Below, in pieces: positions 33,340-45,116 of a DNA stretch of 64,000 nucleotides. Under the pieces are notes generated by a model. That model saw only the letters and a program-made list of their open reading frames with translations. It was not told the DNA's origin and did no database searches. The stretch covers positions 60,430,665 to 60,494,664 of the forward strand of contig OU862906.1 of the NCBI GenBank assembly GCA_917880885.1, written 5' to 3'. This DNA is from Limnephilus marmoratus. Taxonomy: Eukaryota > Arthropoda > Insecta > Trichoptera > Limnephilidae. Both the position numbers and the translations under genes were made by a program. Each line of letters starts with the position of its first letter. Position 1 is the first letter of the stretch.

Positions 33340-34060
33340 AGAGGAAGAATGCTGTGATCTAGGTCTACTGGTCAACAAGGCCAAAACAAAACTTGATGAT
33401 GGACTGGGCAAACATCTTTGTAACAACAAATAATGCTTTCACATACTTTAAATTACCAGGCTTGTCTATAAATAAGGAGGTTGTGAAAGAGAAGTGAAAA
33501 GAAGAATTTGCAGGGCTAAAGACGCCATGACTGAAATGCAAAAGTAATGGAGTGACAGAGGCATTACGAAAACTACTAAGATGAGACTCATCCGGGTGTT
33601 GATTTTCCATATATTTCTATACGATGTGAAAACATGGATTCTTAGAGCCAGCGAAAAATAGCGGATAGTTGCCCTCAAAATGTGGTACTGGAGAAAAATG
33701 CTCAGGGTTCTATGTACGACGCAGAAATATGTCAATTCTGGAAGAGCAAGGCATCCACAAACTATCAACTATCTGCCTACAACATATTGTAAAATACTTT
33801 GGACACGGTGCTTGCCAAACTGAGTAATCAAACATGTAAAAACTTAGAGTTACTGGCAAAGTGGAAGGCAGAAAAAACAGAATAAGGTCACCAATACGCT
33901 GGAATGACCAAGTCATCACTGGTATCCGGTACGTCGGCGTCCGCAGCTCTCCAAGCAGCAAACAACCGCGAAGAGGAGCCTTGTCCACCATGGAAGTTAG
34001 AGTAGGGGTCACGATTTTCAGCAATGAGGGACCGATTGAAGAAGAATATACAATATACAT
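33340..34060 (+). pseudogene. RTE-like LINE ORF2 remnant, heavily decayed
   Basis: Pieces in several + frames keep the order of the RTE C-terminal region: CDLGLLVNKAKTKLM near 33355, a YFKLPGLSINKEV piece at 33450, MSILEEQGI near 33730 with LSTICLQHIVKYFGHGA after it, and VTGKVEGRKNRIRSPIRWND near 33855. More than five stops or frameshifts intervene. It is a different subfamily from the 23.2-kb copy and clearly dead. Confidence 0.75.
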
Positions 34061-34840
34061 AGTATCTATTATATACGTTCGTAAATTTGACTTCTTTTGA
34101 CGAGTTGACGTTTTAACAAGTTGACGTGAGGCTCAAAGGAGTTGGAAGGGGAAAAGGTGGTGAAAATTAAGTTTGGAAAGTACCTATATATTCCGATCTG
34201 GTCACTCAACTCGAATAAATAAATTTCAAACAATGTTTTGATTCTGAACAAAACTTTAGTGATTTTAATGACTATTGACATAAACTATAATATACGCAAT
34301 ACTTTTAAGCATATTACAAAGTATCTTTAAACTGTATTGCCTACACAATACATATTATACGTAACTCTCTTACAGGTGGGTGCAAATATAGCCAGCATAA
34401 TAAGAAAATAAAAGTAATGCTTTAAAATAATATTTTTCAAAACGAAAATACGTAATATTATCTTCTCATGATTAGTTTTATCTTGGTAGAGAGTTGTCAC
34501 GTTCGTTCGTTCGTTCAAGTTCGTTCCGACATGAATCGGTTGTATCGCTTCACGTGGTTATTTTATATATGTGGTCCCTTTAGTTCCAAACTCATTGAAA
34601 ATTCGTCAAAAGACGTGTTTTAATTATTTATAGCTTCACTTTGAAATGAAAATTAGATTTTGTATTGTTGCAATAGTAGTGAAAATGACAAAGTTTGCAA
34701 GAGAATTCGAGTGAACACAAATGATTTGGACAAAGATCACAGTCATCAATTTTGTTTATATTTTAGTTCATGGTGACGATTGTTAATGTTAATATAATAT
34801 TTAAGATGAGCCAAGAATATGGAAGCGAGTTAAAAAGAGG
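34061..34840. other. unassigned; short CGTT microsatellite
   Basis: GTTCGTTCGTTCGTTC at about 34500-34515. No gene. Confidence 0.4.
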
Positions 34841-34844
34841 GAAG

Positions 34845-35490
34845 AAAATTCGAGATGCCAGAAGATGCAAGAATACCCAAAGACATACGAAAAGCGGCAA
34901 GACGACCCAAGAAAGGACGAAAAGACAGAAGAAGAGCAAAGAAGAGTCAAAAAGAGACCAAGAGAGTCAAGAAGAGACAATAATAGACAAGAAGGGTCAG
35001 TAAGAAATAAGAAGATTCCATAAAGTCGATGAAGAGATAATTTGAGTCAAGAAGGGGCCGAGAAATATAAGAGGATGCCAGAGAGGCAAGAGGAGGCGAG
35101 AAGATCCAAGAAGAGACCAGAAAAGTAAAGACGAGACTGGAAGAGTCCAGAAAAGTTGAGAAGATGCAATGAAGGGCTTGAAGAACCAAGAAGAAACTAT
35201 GCGAGATTAAAGTAGACTAGAAGTAAGAGATTCAAGATAATCCAAGAAAAAGAGGCAAGACTAGCCAAGAAGAGGTGGGAGTGTGCTTGAAGAGACTAGA
35301 AAAGATAAGAAGGAACAAGAAGTAAGAATGTACAAGAAAAGGCAAGATACAAGAAGAACCAAGGCGAGCAAAGAAGAAGCTAGAAATCCAAGAGAAACTA
35401 GAAGAAACAAAAAAATATAAGAAGAGACAAGATAAACCAGGAAGAGCCAAAAAGAGGCCAAGTAATGAAAGAAGAGGCAAGAGGAAATAA
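34845..35490. repeat. purine-rich degenerate array (AAGAAGAG-based)
   Basis: About 650 bp in which the + strand is almost all A and G, made of irregular units around CAAGAAGAG and GAAGAGACCAAG. The long ORFs on both strands (Lys/Glu/Arg-rich on +, Leu/Ser/Phe-rich on -) come from this composition. It may be an expanded and eroded minisatellite. Confidence 0.7.
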
Positions 35491-35895
35491 CACATAATCA
35501 AAACAACTCTCAATAAATTGTTTTATTCCTGTCTATCCTAAATTCCAATATTGGCTTATTAGGTTGCCATGTATACGAGTCGATTAAACTTCATATCCTC
35601 AGAGCACCAAGTTCCAAGTCCCAACAAATCAGTGCCCACCGGTTTACCGATCTCACCGGGATAGGAGAGCACCTGGCTCTAGTGGTACAATCGTATCGTA
35701 CCGCATCATGTTTTGTTGTGTCTTGTTTATTATTTTATCTTCCTTTAATTGCACTGTATGTAGTTGTATGCATCCATATATAAAATTTTACCTGTGTGTG
35801 TCTGAATAAGCATGTCTTTGTAAATTCTCACCTTGGGTTTGTGCTTACGTGCATTATCCTTGACTATTATTCTATTGTAATTCTGTTCGTTTTAC

Positions 35896-36293
35896 TTAAG
35901 CCGCCGCTACCCGAATTTCTACCGATTTCTTGCATATTTCCCATAAACATTTGAAGTTTTTAAGCTCTTAAAAAAATTCGTGTTATTTTTTAAGATAATA
36001 TCTATACATTCCCAAAAAAAATCACAAAGTATGTTCCGAAAATGTTTATTTTCAAGTCTGTTTCTGTTATTTTACAAGTTATATGTATGAAAAAATTCAC
36101 AGTGCTTCTTTAAATGCTGTCTAAACAGCCTCCAAGAGATTTTTGCTCTATTTTAAACGAGTCGTGTTTTATTAAACATTTTCACAATTTTCCCATCGAT
36201 TTTGGCGCTTTAAATATTAGCGTGCTCCTCGAACATTCGTAATTGTCATATCTCTCCATCTTCTTCTTTTTGAGCGCGGTTGCAGTGCCTTAA
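35896..36293 (-). mobile_element. TIR MITE flanked by TTAA, copy 2 (398 bp)
   Basis: Inverted homologue of 24560-24988, with TTAA at 35896-35899 and 36290-36293. The right end read inward is TTAAGGCACTGCAACCGCG. The interior shares CGAGTCGTGTTTTATTAAAC with the complement of copy 1. Confidence 0.7.
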
Positions 36294-36706
36294 CCTCCCT
36301 CATTTTTAAGTATTGTATTTATTATAATTTTGTATGTGAAATTCGTAATTTTGATTTATGTTAAAATACCAATGTAAAGTTATATCACCTCCACTTACAA
36401 AATTCAAAATGTGTTTTTATAACTCATCGGGCATTTTATAACTCTGTAGCAAGAATAAAAACTATAAACAAATAAATAAAAAGTAGAAAAAGTACTTTTC
36501 CGAAGTACTATCAAAGTAGCCCACAACAATTCAATAAATCGATTCAATTGTTTTGGTGTTTATTCTCATAATGGCATGTACTTGAAGCTTTCAGATAATA
36601 CCTCCAAATTTAATAAATTATTACTTTAGTGTCAGGAGTAAAAACGGTGATCATTATTAATGCAGCTAAGACCTTGCTAATCGCTTCCAGTGACTTCATC
36701 ATTTTA
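36294..36706. other. probable LINE 3' UTR debris
   Basis: Ends in AAACAAATAAATAAAAAG near 36468-36483, like a LINE tail. No coding. Confidence 0.35.
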
Positions 36707-37375
36707 TTAAGAGTGTTTAACCAGCCAGCGGACGAAAATCCACATTTCGTCGAAAGTTGTTCTTCCGATCGTGCAGGGCGGTTACAATGAGAAAGATTAA
36801 TTATTCTCCGTACCAGCTTTTTAAAATTTTAACTAAATATCGAATTTATTTCAATTCAAATTAGCTTTAATTTATACCTTCATCCAAAAATGCTGAAAGG
36901 CGTGATGATAAAACTATTAAAATAATGTACTTTTTGTAGTTATTTTTTGATTATAAGTATTTGTTATTTTTCAATAATGTCTAAATTTAATAAATTTTTA
37001 AAAAAATCTGAAATATATTAGTTTGTAAGTGCGCAAATAAATACACAAATGGACCAATTTTCGTCAAGAAACACATGTACGTACATATTTTTTAATGATT
37101 TTATTGAAACTAAAATTAAAATTCTAAAACATGCATTTGCTAGATAATGTATTGATTTATTTTACTGCATGATTATATTATTTGAAATGGGTGTGGTATA
37201 ATACAAAATCTTTTTTGAAAATTTATCAAATCCGCCAACGACCTATGGAATAACCTTATTATACTAAAAATAAAAATAAAAATCTCAAAATTTATTACAT
37301 GCGAATGCTAGATAAAAGAACAATCTTTCGAAATCCATTTTTAATTTTTTCTGGAAAAGAGTCAATACGTCTAAA
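36707..37375 (-). mobile_element. TTAA-flanked TIR element, copy 3, truncated
   Basis: Inverted copy of 1076-1796 with TTAA at 36707-36710. Homology stops near 37375, about 50 bp short of the distal terminus, just before the foldback element. Either the foldback insertion or a deletion removed that end. Confidence 0.65.
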
Positions 37376-37400
37376 ATCTGATTTGAAAAGGAGTAAAGGT

Positions 37401-38518
37401 AAAAATAACAGTTTCAAACAATTTTTATACCACTCTCCCGTAATAATATTGAAAAATATAATAATATAATATAATAAATAAATAATTCCACCTAAATAGT
37501 GTTTTAACTTATCGAACAGTATCATACCTTCTTCCATATAACTGTCATGGTTCCATGACAGTTGATCCGACGACATTTGGTCCGGCGACATTTGGTCCGG
37601 CGACATTTGATCCGGCCGACATTTGATCCGGCCGACATTTGATCCGGCCGACACTTGATCCGGCGTACATTTGATCCGGCGACAATTGATCCGGCATGAT
37701 CCTTTAGAAGATTTTTTTAAAAAATAAAAATACAAATATAAAAAAACCAATTTTATCATATGATTTTTGTAATTACTTCGCTGGTGTACAGTGTATGTAG
37801 GTTTAGTCGGATTACTTGAAATGACATGACTAGATCTGAATAGCCAGGTACGTTTTCCACATCTCCTTCCCCTCCCCACTACCCTCAGTATCACACCATA
37901 CCAAAATTGGGTATGCCATTGGCACTCACTGGCTCGAGACGGTTGAGAGCAGTTGGGACTCTAGTGTAATTTTCAGATAAAAAAGTTATACGCAAGTAGG
38001 AATCTTTTACGGTTTTTTTGTTAAACCGACTACACTTATAAGTATGTCGTATTTTGTATTGCCGCATGCTTCTTTGGAGAGTCGAAACTATTGTTAGCAA
38101 AAATATTTTTACAGCGGATTTTCACTAAAGATGCCTTCAGATATAAGTACATCGACTTTGGTTGTACGGCCGTATATCCTCTTTAGATACTTACCTGTAG
38201 AAAAAATATTCTAAAGGATCAGGCCGGATCAATTGTCGCCGGATCAAATGTCCACCGGATCAAGTGTCGGCCGGATCAAATGTCGGCCGGATCAAATGTC
38301 GGCCGGATCAAATGTCGCCGGACCAAATGTCGCCGGACCAAATGTCGTCGGATCAACTGTCATGGAACCATGACAGTTATATGTAAGAAGGTATGATACT
38401 GTTCGATAAGTTAAAACACTATTTAGGTGGAATTATTTATTTATTATAATATATTATTATATTTTTCAATATTATTACGGGAGAGTGGTATAAAAATTGT
38501 TTGAAACTGTTATTTTTT
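37401..38518. mobile_element. foldback-type element with about 318-bp arms of tandem repeats
   Basis: Arms at 37401-37719 and 38201-38518 are inverted copies of each other around a 481-bp spacer. The inner half of each arm is an array of 15-16-bp units (ACATTTGATCCGGCCG and variants with GGTCCGGCG), about eight per arm (37565-37697 and 38221-38360). Beside the array is the hairpin AACTGTCATGG-TT-CCATGACAGTT, whose loop is AA in the other arm. The outer half is AT-rich. Long inverted arms made of short tandem repeats define Foldback-like elements. No transposase. The minus-strand ORF across the left arm (37295-37894) only translates the repeat. Confidence 0.8.
37830..37990 (+). repeat. dispersed repeat family R6, copy 2, inside the foldback spacer
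   Basis: GATCTGAATAGCCAGGTACG, a C/T-rich block and CACTCACTGGCTC match 49080-49200 and 28440-28550. It occupies part of the spacer, so it either inserted there or was captured. Confidence 0.6.
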
Positions 38519-38573
38519 TGGCTTTTAAGAATCGAAATCAATATTAATGGAAACCCAAGCACCGAATTGATAA

Positions 38574-38687
38574 TAGTAGGGGAGCCCAAGCAGGGATTTT
38601 GGGATTTACTCAATCCAATATCCAATACCTATTGGATTGTGGACCTATTGGGGCACCCATTTAGCGTCTTGGGCTCCCCTACTACAG
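38574..38687. mobile_element. miniature TIR element, about 114 bp
   Basis: TAGTAGGGGAGCCCAAG at the left edge and its exact complement at the right edge (CTTGGGCTCCCCTACTA). The centre has a short ATTGGATT palindrome. Possible TA duplication, superfamily unassigned. Confidence 0.6.
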
Positions 38688-38969
38688 AATCGCGCAATCA
38701 GCTGTTCGACTGGCGCCATTTTGAAATTCGGAGTTCGAAGTATTCTCCCTAGAGGTAGCATTACTATTTTTTTTGTACAGTAGTTTTTGAATATTTTCAA
38801 TAATAGAGATAAAATAATAAGAGATACCTTTATTTATGAAACTGAATTATTTAGGCCTAAATAATGTTTCAATAAACACAACAACTAAGTCTCTATAAAC
38901 AGTATATAAATAAAAGAATAAGATGAAATGTTGATAATACGATGGCTTGTGTCATATCTATATTCCCAT

Positions 38970-40174
38970 CAGTGGCGGTTTTCTCTAAAGTGCGTTTGTG
39001 CGCTGAACCCCCATTAAAAAGCTGATAAAATAAAAGAAACTTGTTTTATAATTATATACAAATAATATTATTATAAAACAAGTTTATAATCATTATAAAA
39101 CAAGTTCATAATCACACCATAAATAGGGCTCCTTTAAAATCCGTTTAAAACTCGCGCCACCGCGTCGAAATCTGTACCTATATCCATTTTGTGCGAGATG
39201 TGTTAGGGCGCAAAATTCTGTATAGAAAAATATCGGGGCCCATACATATCCCTCTGACGGTGATTTGAACGAAACTATGCATTTCGTTACCAAATTCAAA
39301 CACGCTCGGTGCGTTGCGATTACGAGTAGGTACCACGTGATCTCCGATCTTTCACGAATTGTACCGATCGTGTTCGTCGCAGAATGACCATTGCACAGGA
39401 TGAAGCTATATTCGAAATCTTATTTAGATACTATTTAGATTAATCTTTACTACGAATTGGTTTACATTATGGACATCAAAAAATATGCTACGGATAAATT
39501 GAACCTTTTACTACCTTTTGTATGGATTGGAATTACAATAAAATTATTATTTACGAAACAAAAAATATAAGCGTTAACTACTAAAGAAACGTTTTTCATG
39601 ATTTAAGTAACTATAAAGTAATAAGAGAATCAATTTTTAAAAGTACCCCTTTATGACTATTTTTGACCTTTTTATGATTTAACTTTTTTTCGTTCTTATA
39701 AAATTACGCACAAAATAAATAAAAACCACTTTGGCGCGTACTTGCCTCGTGCAAAAGAGATGCTCGATTTAAAATTTTGAAGGCGTGAGAATCAAAATAT
39801 TTCTAGCGTTTATATTCCCCTTTTTTATATTATTTTCGGCAAACGTCGCATTGTCAAGTCGCTAGTTATGAAAATTTATTGTTGAACTTACTTCGGTATT
39901 TTTTTTTAAATTCTCTGAATACAGTGTTGTGTACATAAAAAAATAATGCTAATAATATAAATGAAAAAAGGTTGGAATTTAAAAATAAAAGGCCTCCGCG
40001 TCCACTTATATATTCTACGTAATTATTCTTGTTGTAAAAACAATAATAATTAGCAACGTTTATTGCCGTAAAAAAACATTAAACAACTTAATTCCTCTAA
40101 ATGTAAATTTTGATTAGATATATCTTCTCTTGGATTTCTGAACCCCATGTTAAAAAGACCACGAACCGCCACTG
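38970..40174. mobile_element. hAT-type element, 1205 bp, non-autonomous
   Basis: Exact 8-bp target duplication ATTCCCAT at 38962-38969 and 40175-40182. Termini CAGTGGCGGTT and its complement. The interior is AT-rich and carries no readable hAT transposase. Its termini resemble those of the 301-bp MITE at 63352-63652, so the two may share a mobiliser. Confidence 0.85.
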
Positions 40175-40182
40175 ATTCCCAT

Positions 40183-42654
40183 ACAATGACTTTACGGTGA
40201 TCAGTGACGTCACCACTAAACATTTTAATAATACCAACTTGACGGCGTGTTTCAACGAGATGATGAAAAATGGACTTTTTAATATTTTTTTTAAAAACTC
40301 TGTTTAATATTATTTAATAAAACTTAAATATTCAGAATCAGCGTTTATCGGTCTATATGAACATATTTTTTTAAAGCCATAATATTTTTCACTGGAGTTC
40401 CTTATTATGTTCAATTATACTAATATAATTGAGAATTGGTCATTACAACGGAAATCCTGTTCAAAAATACCTCATGTCACAACACAAATTTTCCAGCGAA
40501 TGAATAATAAAAAACATTGACAAAACAGGTTCAATGCAGCCAACATTAAAAACCTCATTATGTTATTATGCAACTTTGCAGAAACACCGTTTAATGGTCA
40601 TTAAGTGTTTTTTATTAGTAAGGCTGCTAGGCTTTGCAGATGTTATTAAGGCGCGGTTAATCGCTAAAGGTCTTCTTCCAATATCGGGTCCAATAATGTT
40701 CAATCTCTTCTTTGTTGTATTTCATGTAAACAGATTTAAGGTTTCAGTAACTCAATCATCACCCGGGATTGATTTCCATCGCATTCCGGGTACATTAGGT
40801 TATCTATTACAATCACATAGCTATTTTTAAAATACATTTACTTACTGTTTTTGAAGCAGCACGGGCAATAATCCAAACTCTCCAGATTTGCATTCTATTC
40901 TCTCGGCACCGGGAATAAATTAAAATCTCAGTCGAGACCGAGAGCCGAGACCGAGAATAGATAAATTGAGAAAAAACATTAAAATGCTCATTTTTGAGTA
41001 ATATAATATATTAAAAAATGTAATAATAACTCGTTTTAAATAGTTTTAATAATCAAAATTAAACAACATGATGTTGTGGCACATAAAATGCATTTTTTCT
41101 GCGTTTTCACCCTTCAAAGAGTGTCGCCTCGTGTCGTATAATTGACCAGCTCTGCAAAAAAACTGTTCACTTGCTACACTAGCGGTGCTGAAAAACACTT
41201 TTTTGATGCAGGCCTAAGTACTTGATATGGTGACGAATACCAATACTAAAAAATATGTGCATTTCTTTGCAGTCTTGGATCTCTAAGAAAGCTATCAAGC
41301 GCTATTTCTATCACAGGACTTGAACTGCTGAGAGAACTGTCGTGACACGCACTGACACAAGTGACGAATGTGGACCGCGCGGTAGATTTGAATTCCATTA
41401 TCCTATACCGTACCTACTTACAAATGTCTCGGGACTAAGACAGAGTTCTCGGTAGAATTTGTAGCCGAGAATGCCGAGACCGAGATCTCGGTCGACCTAA
41501 TCTTTTTTGTTTCCCTTTTTTACTATTTTCATATGAAGAGTTCAAGATTGTTAATGTTCTTTCGACAGGTAATCAATATTACAATGAAGCACAAATCTTC
41601 GGTAGATGAATAATAATTAAAAATAATAATGAATCTATTATCAACAAACAAAAAATATTGTCATATAGCCCAATCATGGATTTGTTCCCCTACCCACCCA
41701 CTCTACACTAATACCTACCTACCCAATCTACATTATTATCTAGCAACAGCTCCACCCCTACCATAATAAAACATTGTTCGAAACTGTCAAATTAGTATAA
41801 GCTTTCCCTGACGAAGGAACGTTTGTTCCGAAACCGGTCGAATTTGCGCATCAAATAAGTGGTTTATACAAAGTTAAATTATTTCATTTTTCTATAATGG
41901 ATAACCACAAAGTAATAGCTACATTCAAAAATACAAAAAAAATATTACAAATATCATAACTAATGTATGTAAACTACACTGAATTTGCTAGATAGGTACT
42001 ATCTCACTCGAACTAACGTTGAAATAAGTAAGCATAAAAGAGAAAGCATTAAGAAAATAGACCCGAAAGCAATTTGCCAGCAGATTTGTATCTGGACGAT
42101 GTAATGCAGGGGAAAATGGCATTCAAACACCGAAACACCCTCATTCCCACCTAATGATGGCGTGTGGGGGGTCCTTTTATATTTTACAGAGATCTTCATC
42201 TGGCGGCCATTCTTCCATGGGCGGGACGAGTGCAGGAAGTGGCGCTTTTAAGGCTCTCCTGACCGGAAACGACCCTAAGTGAAACGGAATCACTCGTGAA
42301 AATGACCGACAATGGAAAATCGCCCCTGCTAGAAGGTTGCAGCGTGAAATGCAGCCCACCATTTTATTCTAGGCAACTAACATATTTTATGTACAGTTTG
42401 TCAAATAAGAGTAGAAAATATATGAGGGCGCCACTGTTCATCAAATGGCAATACTAAACACATAACTCATGATGTTAAAGTAAAGCTGTGTAACCTACAT
42501 TTTTATAAAAAATTAAAAAGGCATAATAGTGGAAAAAATATTTTTTTATTGCAGTATAGATACCCGCCGATCTCTAAATTATAATTGCGTATAGGTATAT
42601 TATTATTATACCTTTGCAATTTTGTGTTAAGATAATGAAGAATAACTATAATGT
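40183..42654. other. unassigned; CCGAGA-rich palindromic blocks and one shared motif
   Basis: 40900-40965 and 41425-41505 are rich in GAGACCGAGA and its complement, arranged in opposite directions, which suggests the subterminal regions of a hAT-like element. Termini and a duplication could not be fixed. 40550-40625 repeats part of 5040-5145. 41807-41850 holds the CTGACGAAGGAACG...TTCCGAAACCGG motif. No coding recognised. Confidence 0.4.
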
Positions 42655-43935
42655 AATAATAATAATAATAATAAGTCTTTATTCCAGAATGTGGGGAGGT
42701 GAGTGCAATCCCACACATCCTATATAGATTAAGTACATACATAAAACACAAGTAAGTACATAAAAAAATACATATAAATAAAAAATAAAACATAAAATAA
42801 AAAGTAGTAGGCATCATTAGATAGTAGATATGCGCGGTTCTATAAATCTTCGGAATACAATTCCCTCCGGCCAAAGTTCTTCTGCCAGGAATTTCTTTAC
42901 TTCGATCGCTTTAACAGTGAGTTTAAAGGTGTTAAAAGGCGTAGTTCGAAAAGGCTTGATTTTTTCAATCTTGGTACATTCCAGATCTTTTTCTGTTAGG
43001 TAGTTATTGATGTTTTCCTCTGTAGTTTCCACAGTAAACCTCGAAATGTATACCGTTGTGAGTATGTCAGCCGACTTTAATGTTGTTGATGTTGCTTTAC
43101 CTCTCAAGTTTCGGTTAATTTTCCGCGTAACTAATGTGAAACCGCTTTCGTCAGTCGTGGATGGCCGGTGTTGGTACCGCGGGCCGTCGCGCGTTCCCTG
43201 TTTATTTGCTGTGTTTTCGGGCCTAAGTTCGAAGTCCGAACTCGGTCGTTCACGGCGATTACTGCTCCTTCACTCTGTGCGTTCTTGTGTAGTTTTCGTG
43301 TGTGCGGTAGTTCCATTACTGTATGCGTTCTTAGATGCAGTCGATAAGTAGGTCGCTTCTGTCGGTATTTGTTTACTTTTAAGTTGTGGATTACCTACAG
43401 TTTTGCCGCTATTTTGTTGCGAGTTCTCAGCCAAATCGCTTTGTATGTTTGGAGCATGCAGTTTTGTAATTTGTTCTCTTAGCGAAGCCAGTTCTTGTTT
43501 TAAATCATCATTTCTTGTGACCGATGAATCTTTTAGTTCCGTTTTGATGAGAGTTATTTCTGTTTTCATATAATTAAGTTCCTTTAGAAGTTTAGATACG
43601 TCCACACTATCGAAGTTGACTGGAGGCAATTTGTGCAGCTGTCTGGCAACGAATATAGGCAGTTGGTCAGGGTCCGTCTCCTTCAACGCCCTCAGGATGT
43701 CCTGGAGATCTGGGCTAATCCTGCCATCTCCTTTCCGCAGAGTGCGTTTCTCCGGAAGCTTATCGAACAGGATAGTTTTTGCATCTTTTATATCCTCCTC
43801 CGAGAAGGTGGAAATACATAACTGGATGATGGCGATCTCATCGAGAGTATCTGCCTTATTTTGCATAAACGTGAGACACTCGTTTATGATGACGTTACAT
43901 GAGTTACACGAGATAGCAATACGACAATACGTCCT
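42655..43935 (-). mobile_element. ORF1-only LINE derivative with TTA-repeat tail
   Basis: Read on the minus strand: a gag-like ORF1 (43935 to about 42825), then about 130 bp of 3' sequence ending ATTCTGGAATAAAGACTTAT and a (TTA)n tail at 42672-42655. No endonuclease or reverse transcriptase lies between ORF1 and the tail. This is the layout of half-LINEs such as mammalian HAL1. Confidence 0.65.
42817..43935 (-). pseudogene. LINE ORF1 (gag-like RNA-binding protein), frameshifted
   Basis: ORF1 proteins bind the LINE RNA. The first 198 codons from the Met at 43866 are open: MQNKADTLDEIAIIQLC, FSEEDIKDAKTILFD, then a conserved-looking RALKETDPDQLPIFVARQL and LPPVNFDSVDVSKLLKEL, followed by a predicted coiled coil (about residues 90-135) and a Ser/Thr/Asn-rich linker. 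In frame upstream of that Met is a Cys-containing stretch (CRIAISCNSCN, with C..C spacing), so the start may lie earlier or be lost. After about 43270 the frame shifts. A second block, 43107-42817, reads TVYISRFTVETTEENINNYL and ends WPEGIVFRRFIEPRIS, the C-terminal RRM-like part. The type is typical of CR1-like LINEs in insects. Confidence 0.75.
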
Positions 43936-44413
43936 TCCGTCACGGCGTTTGCGGACTGACCCGACTGACTAATAAAATATAAAGCACAGTTTAGAAATTG
44001 CTCACATTTATTTACTACTAGATAAAGTACTTAGCGTTGCCTGGGCTTTAGATCATGTCTTTAATTTTAGATCTGAATACATTTAACTCATTCAGATCTA
44101 AAAGTAGTGTAACTAAACTCAACATAGTGATTCTTCCTTTCTATCTATTGTTAAATTCAAATTTATGTTAAAGCAAATCGCTTTATAAATCACCTTTCAA
44201 TCAAATTTATGTCATGAAGAAAAAATGTGTTTTTAAATGTGGTTTACTGTGTTTTATATATTCAGTGTCATTGCACTTCAAAAAAATATTTGACAGTTTA
44301 ATTGGTGTTGCCAGTCTACAAATTTATTAGTTCCAGTTTTACATTTTCTACTCTTTTTTGACAGACTGAGACATATGCGCCTACTTATTACAGCCATACC
44401 ATTTATATTTATT
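43936..44413. other. unassigned AT-rich spacer
   Basis: No feature found. Confidence 0.4.
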
Positions 44414-45116
44414 TAGGGTTGGGCGGGGCTAGTTGAACCAAGGTGCTTGTTGGGCCACGCCAATATCTTCGGAGCCGAAAGACTTACAAAGTATGTTGAA
44501 CATGTTCTGGCAAGCTAGAAGTGTGGGGGCCGCGCCACCAAGCTTTTAGTTGGCGAATGGCGTCCGTAGCGTGTGGGCGAGGATTTTGTGTGATTTTTGC
44601 TCCAAAAGTAAAAAAAGACGATCGACTGCTTTTTTGAAAATAGATACTAAGGAAAAAGGTACCAAGTCAATTTGATATTGGTGTTTACTTAACTGTATCT
44701 TGTCAATTGAAAAATTGAAATACATTTAGTGGTATATGAGTTATCCGATGAAATTTGTAATAAAACATGGGTGGGGCTATTTGAACCATTTGGTTCAACT
44801 TGCCCCATCAGATTCCTTACTGTAATTTCCAGGAGAAGAGTGCGTTCGTTGTCACGCCAGTCTAAAGTGGGCACACCAAAAATGCACATCTGGCACTATT
44901 CCAATGTATATCTGCGTCAATTTTGACAGCGATATCGATTAAATAACTCTTAGAAAATTTACCTGCTTTATAAAGGTACGTCCACACCGGTAACGAAATA
45001 GCAAAGTTGTATAACAATTGTTTTAAAACATGTATATATGTTGTATAAACTTTGTTGTACAACTTTTATAATTTTGTTATATAACAAGTTACAACTAGCA
45101 AACGCGTCCACACCTC

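Noticed and set aside
34770..35513. Lys/Glu-rich and Leu/Phe-rich ORFs
   Set aside because: Products of a homopurine repeat read in both directions.
37295..37894. 199-codon minus ORF
   Set aside because: It runs from a TTAA element remnant through the arm of the foldback element; its repeated peptide only reflects the DNA units.
40900..41510. hAT element with CCGAGA-rich ends
   Set aside because: Subterminal-like palindromes are present but neither terminus nor an 8-bp duplication could be fixed, so it is kept only as a note.
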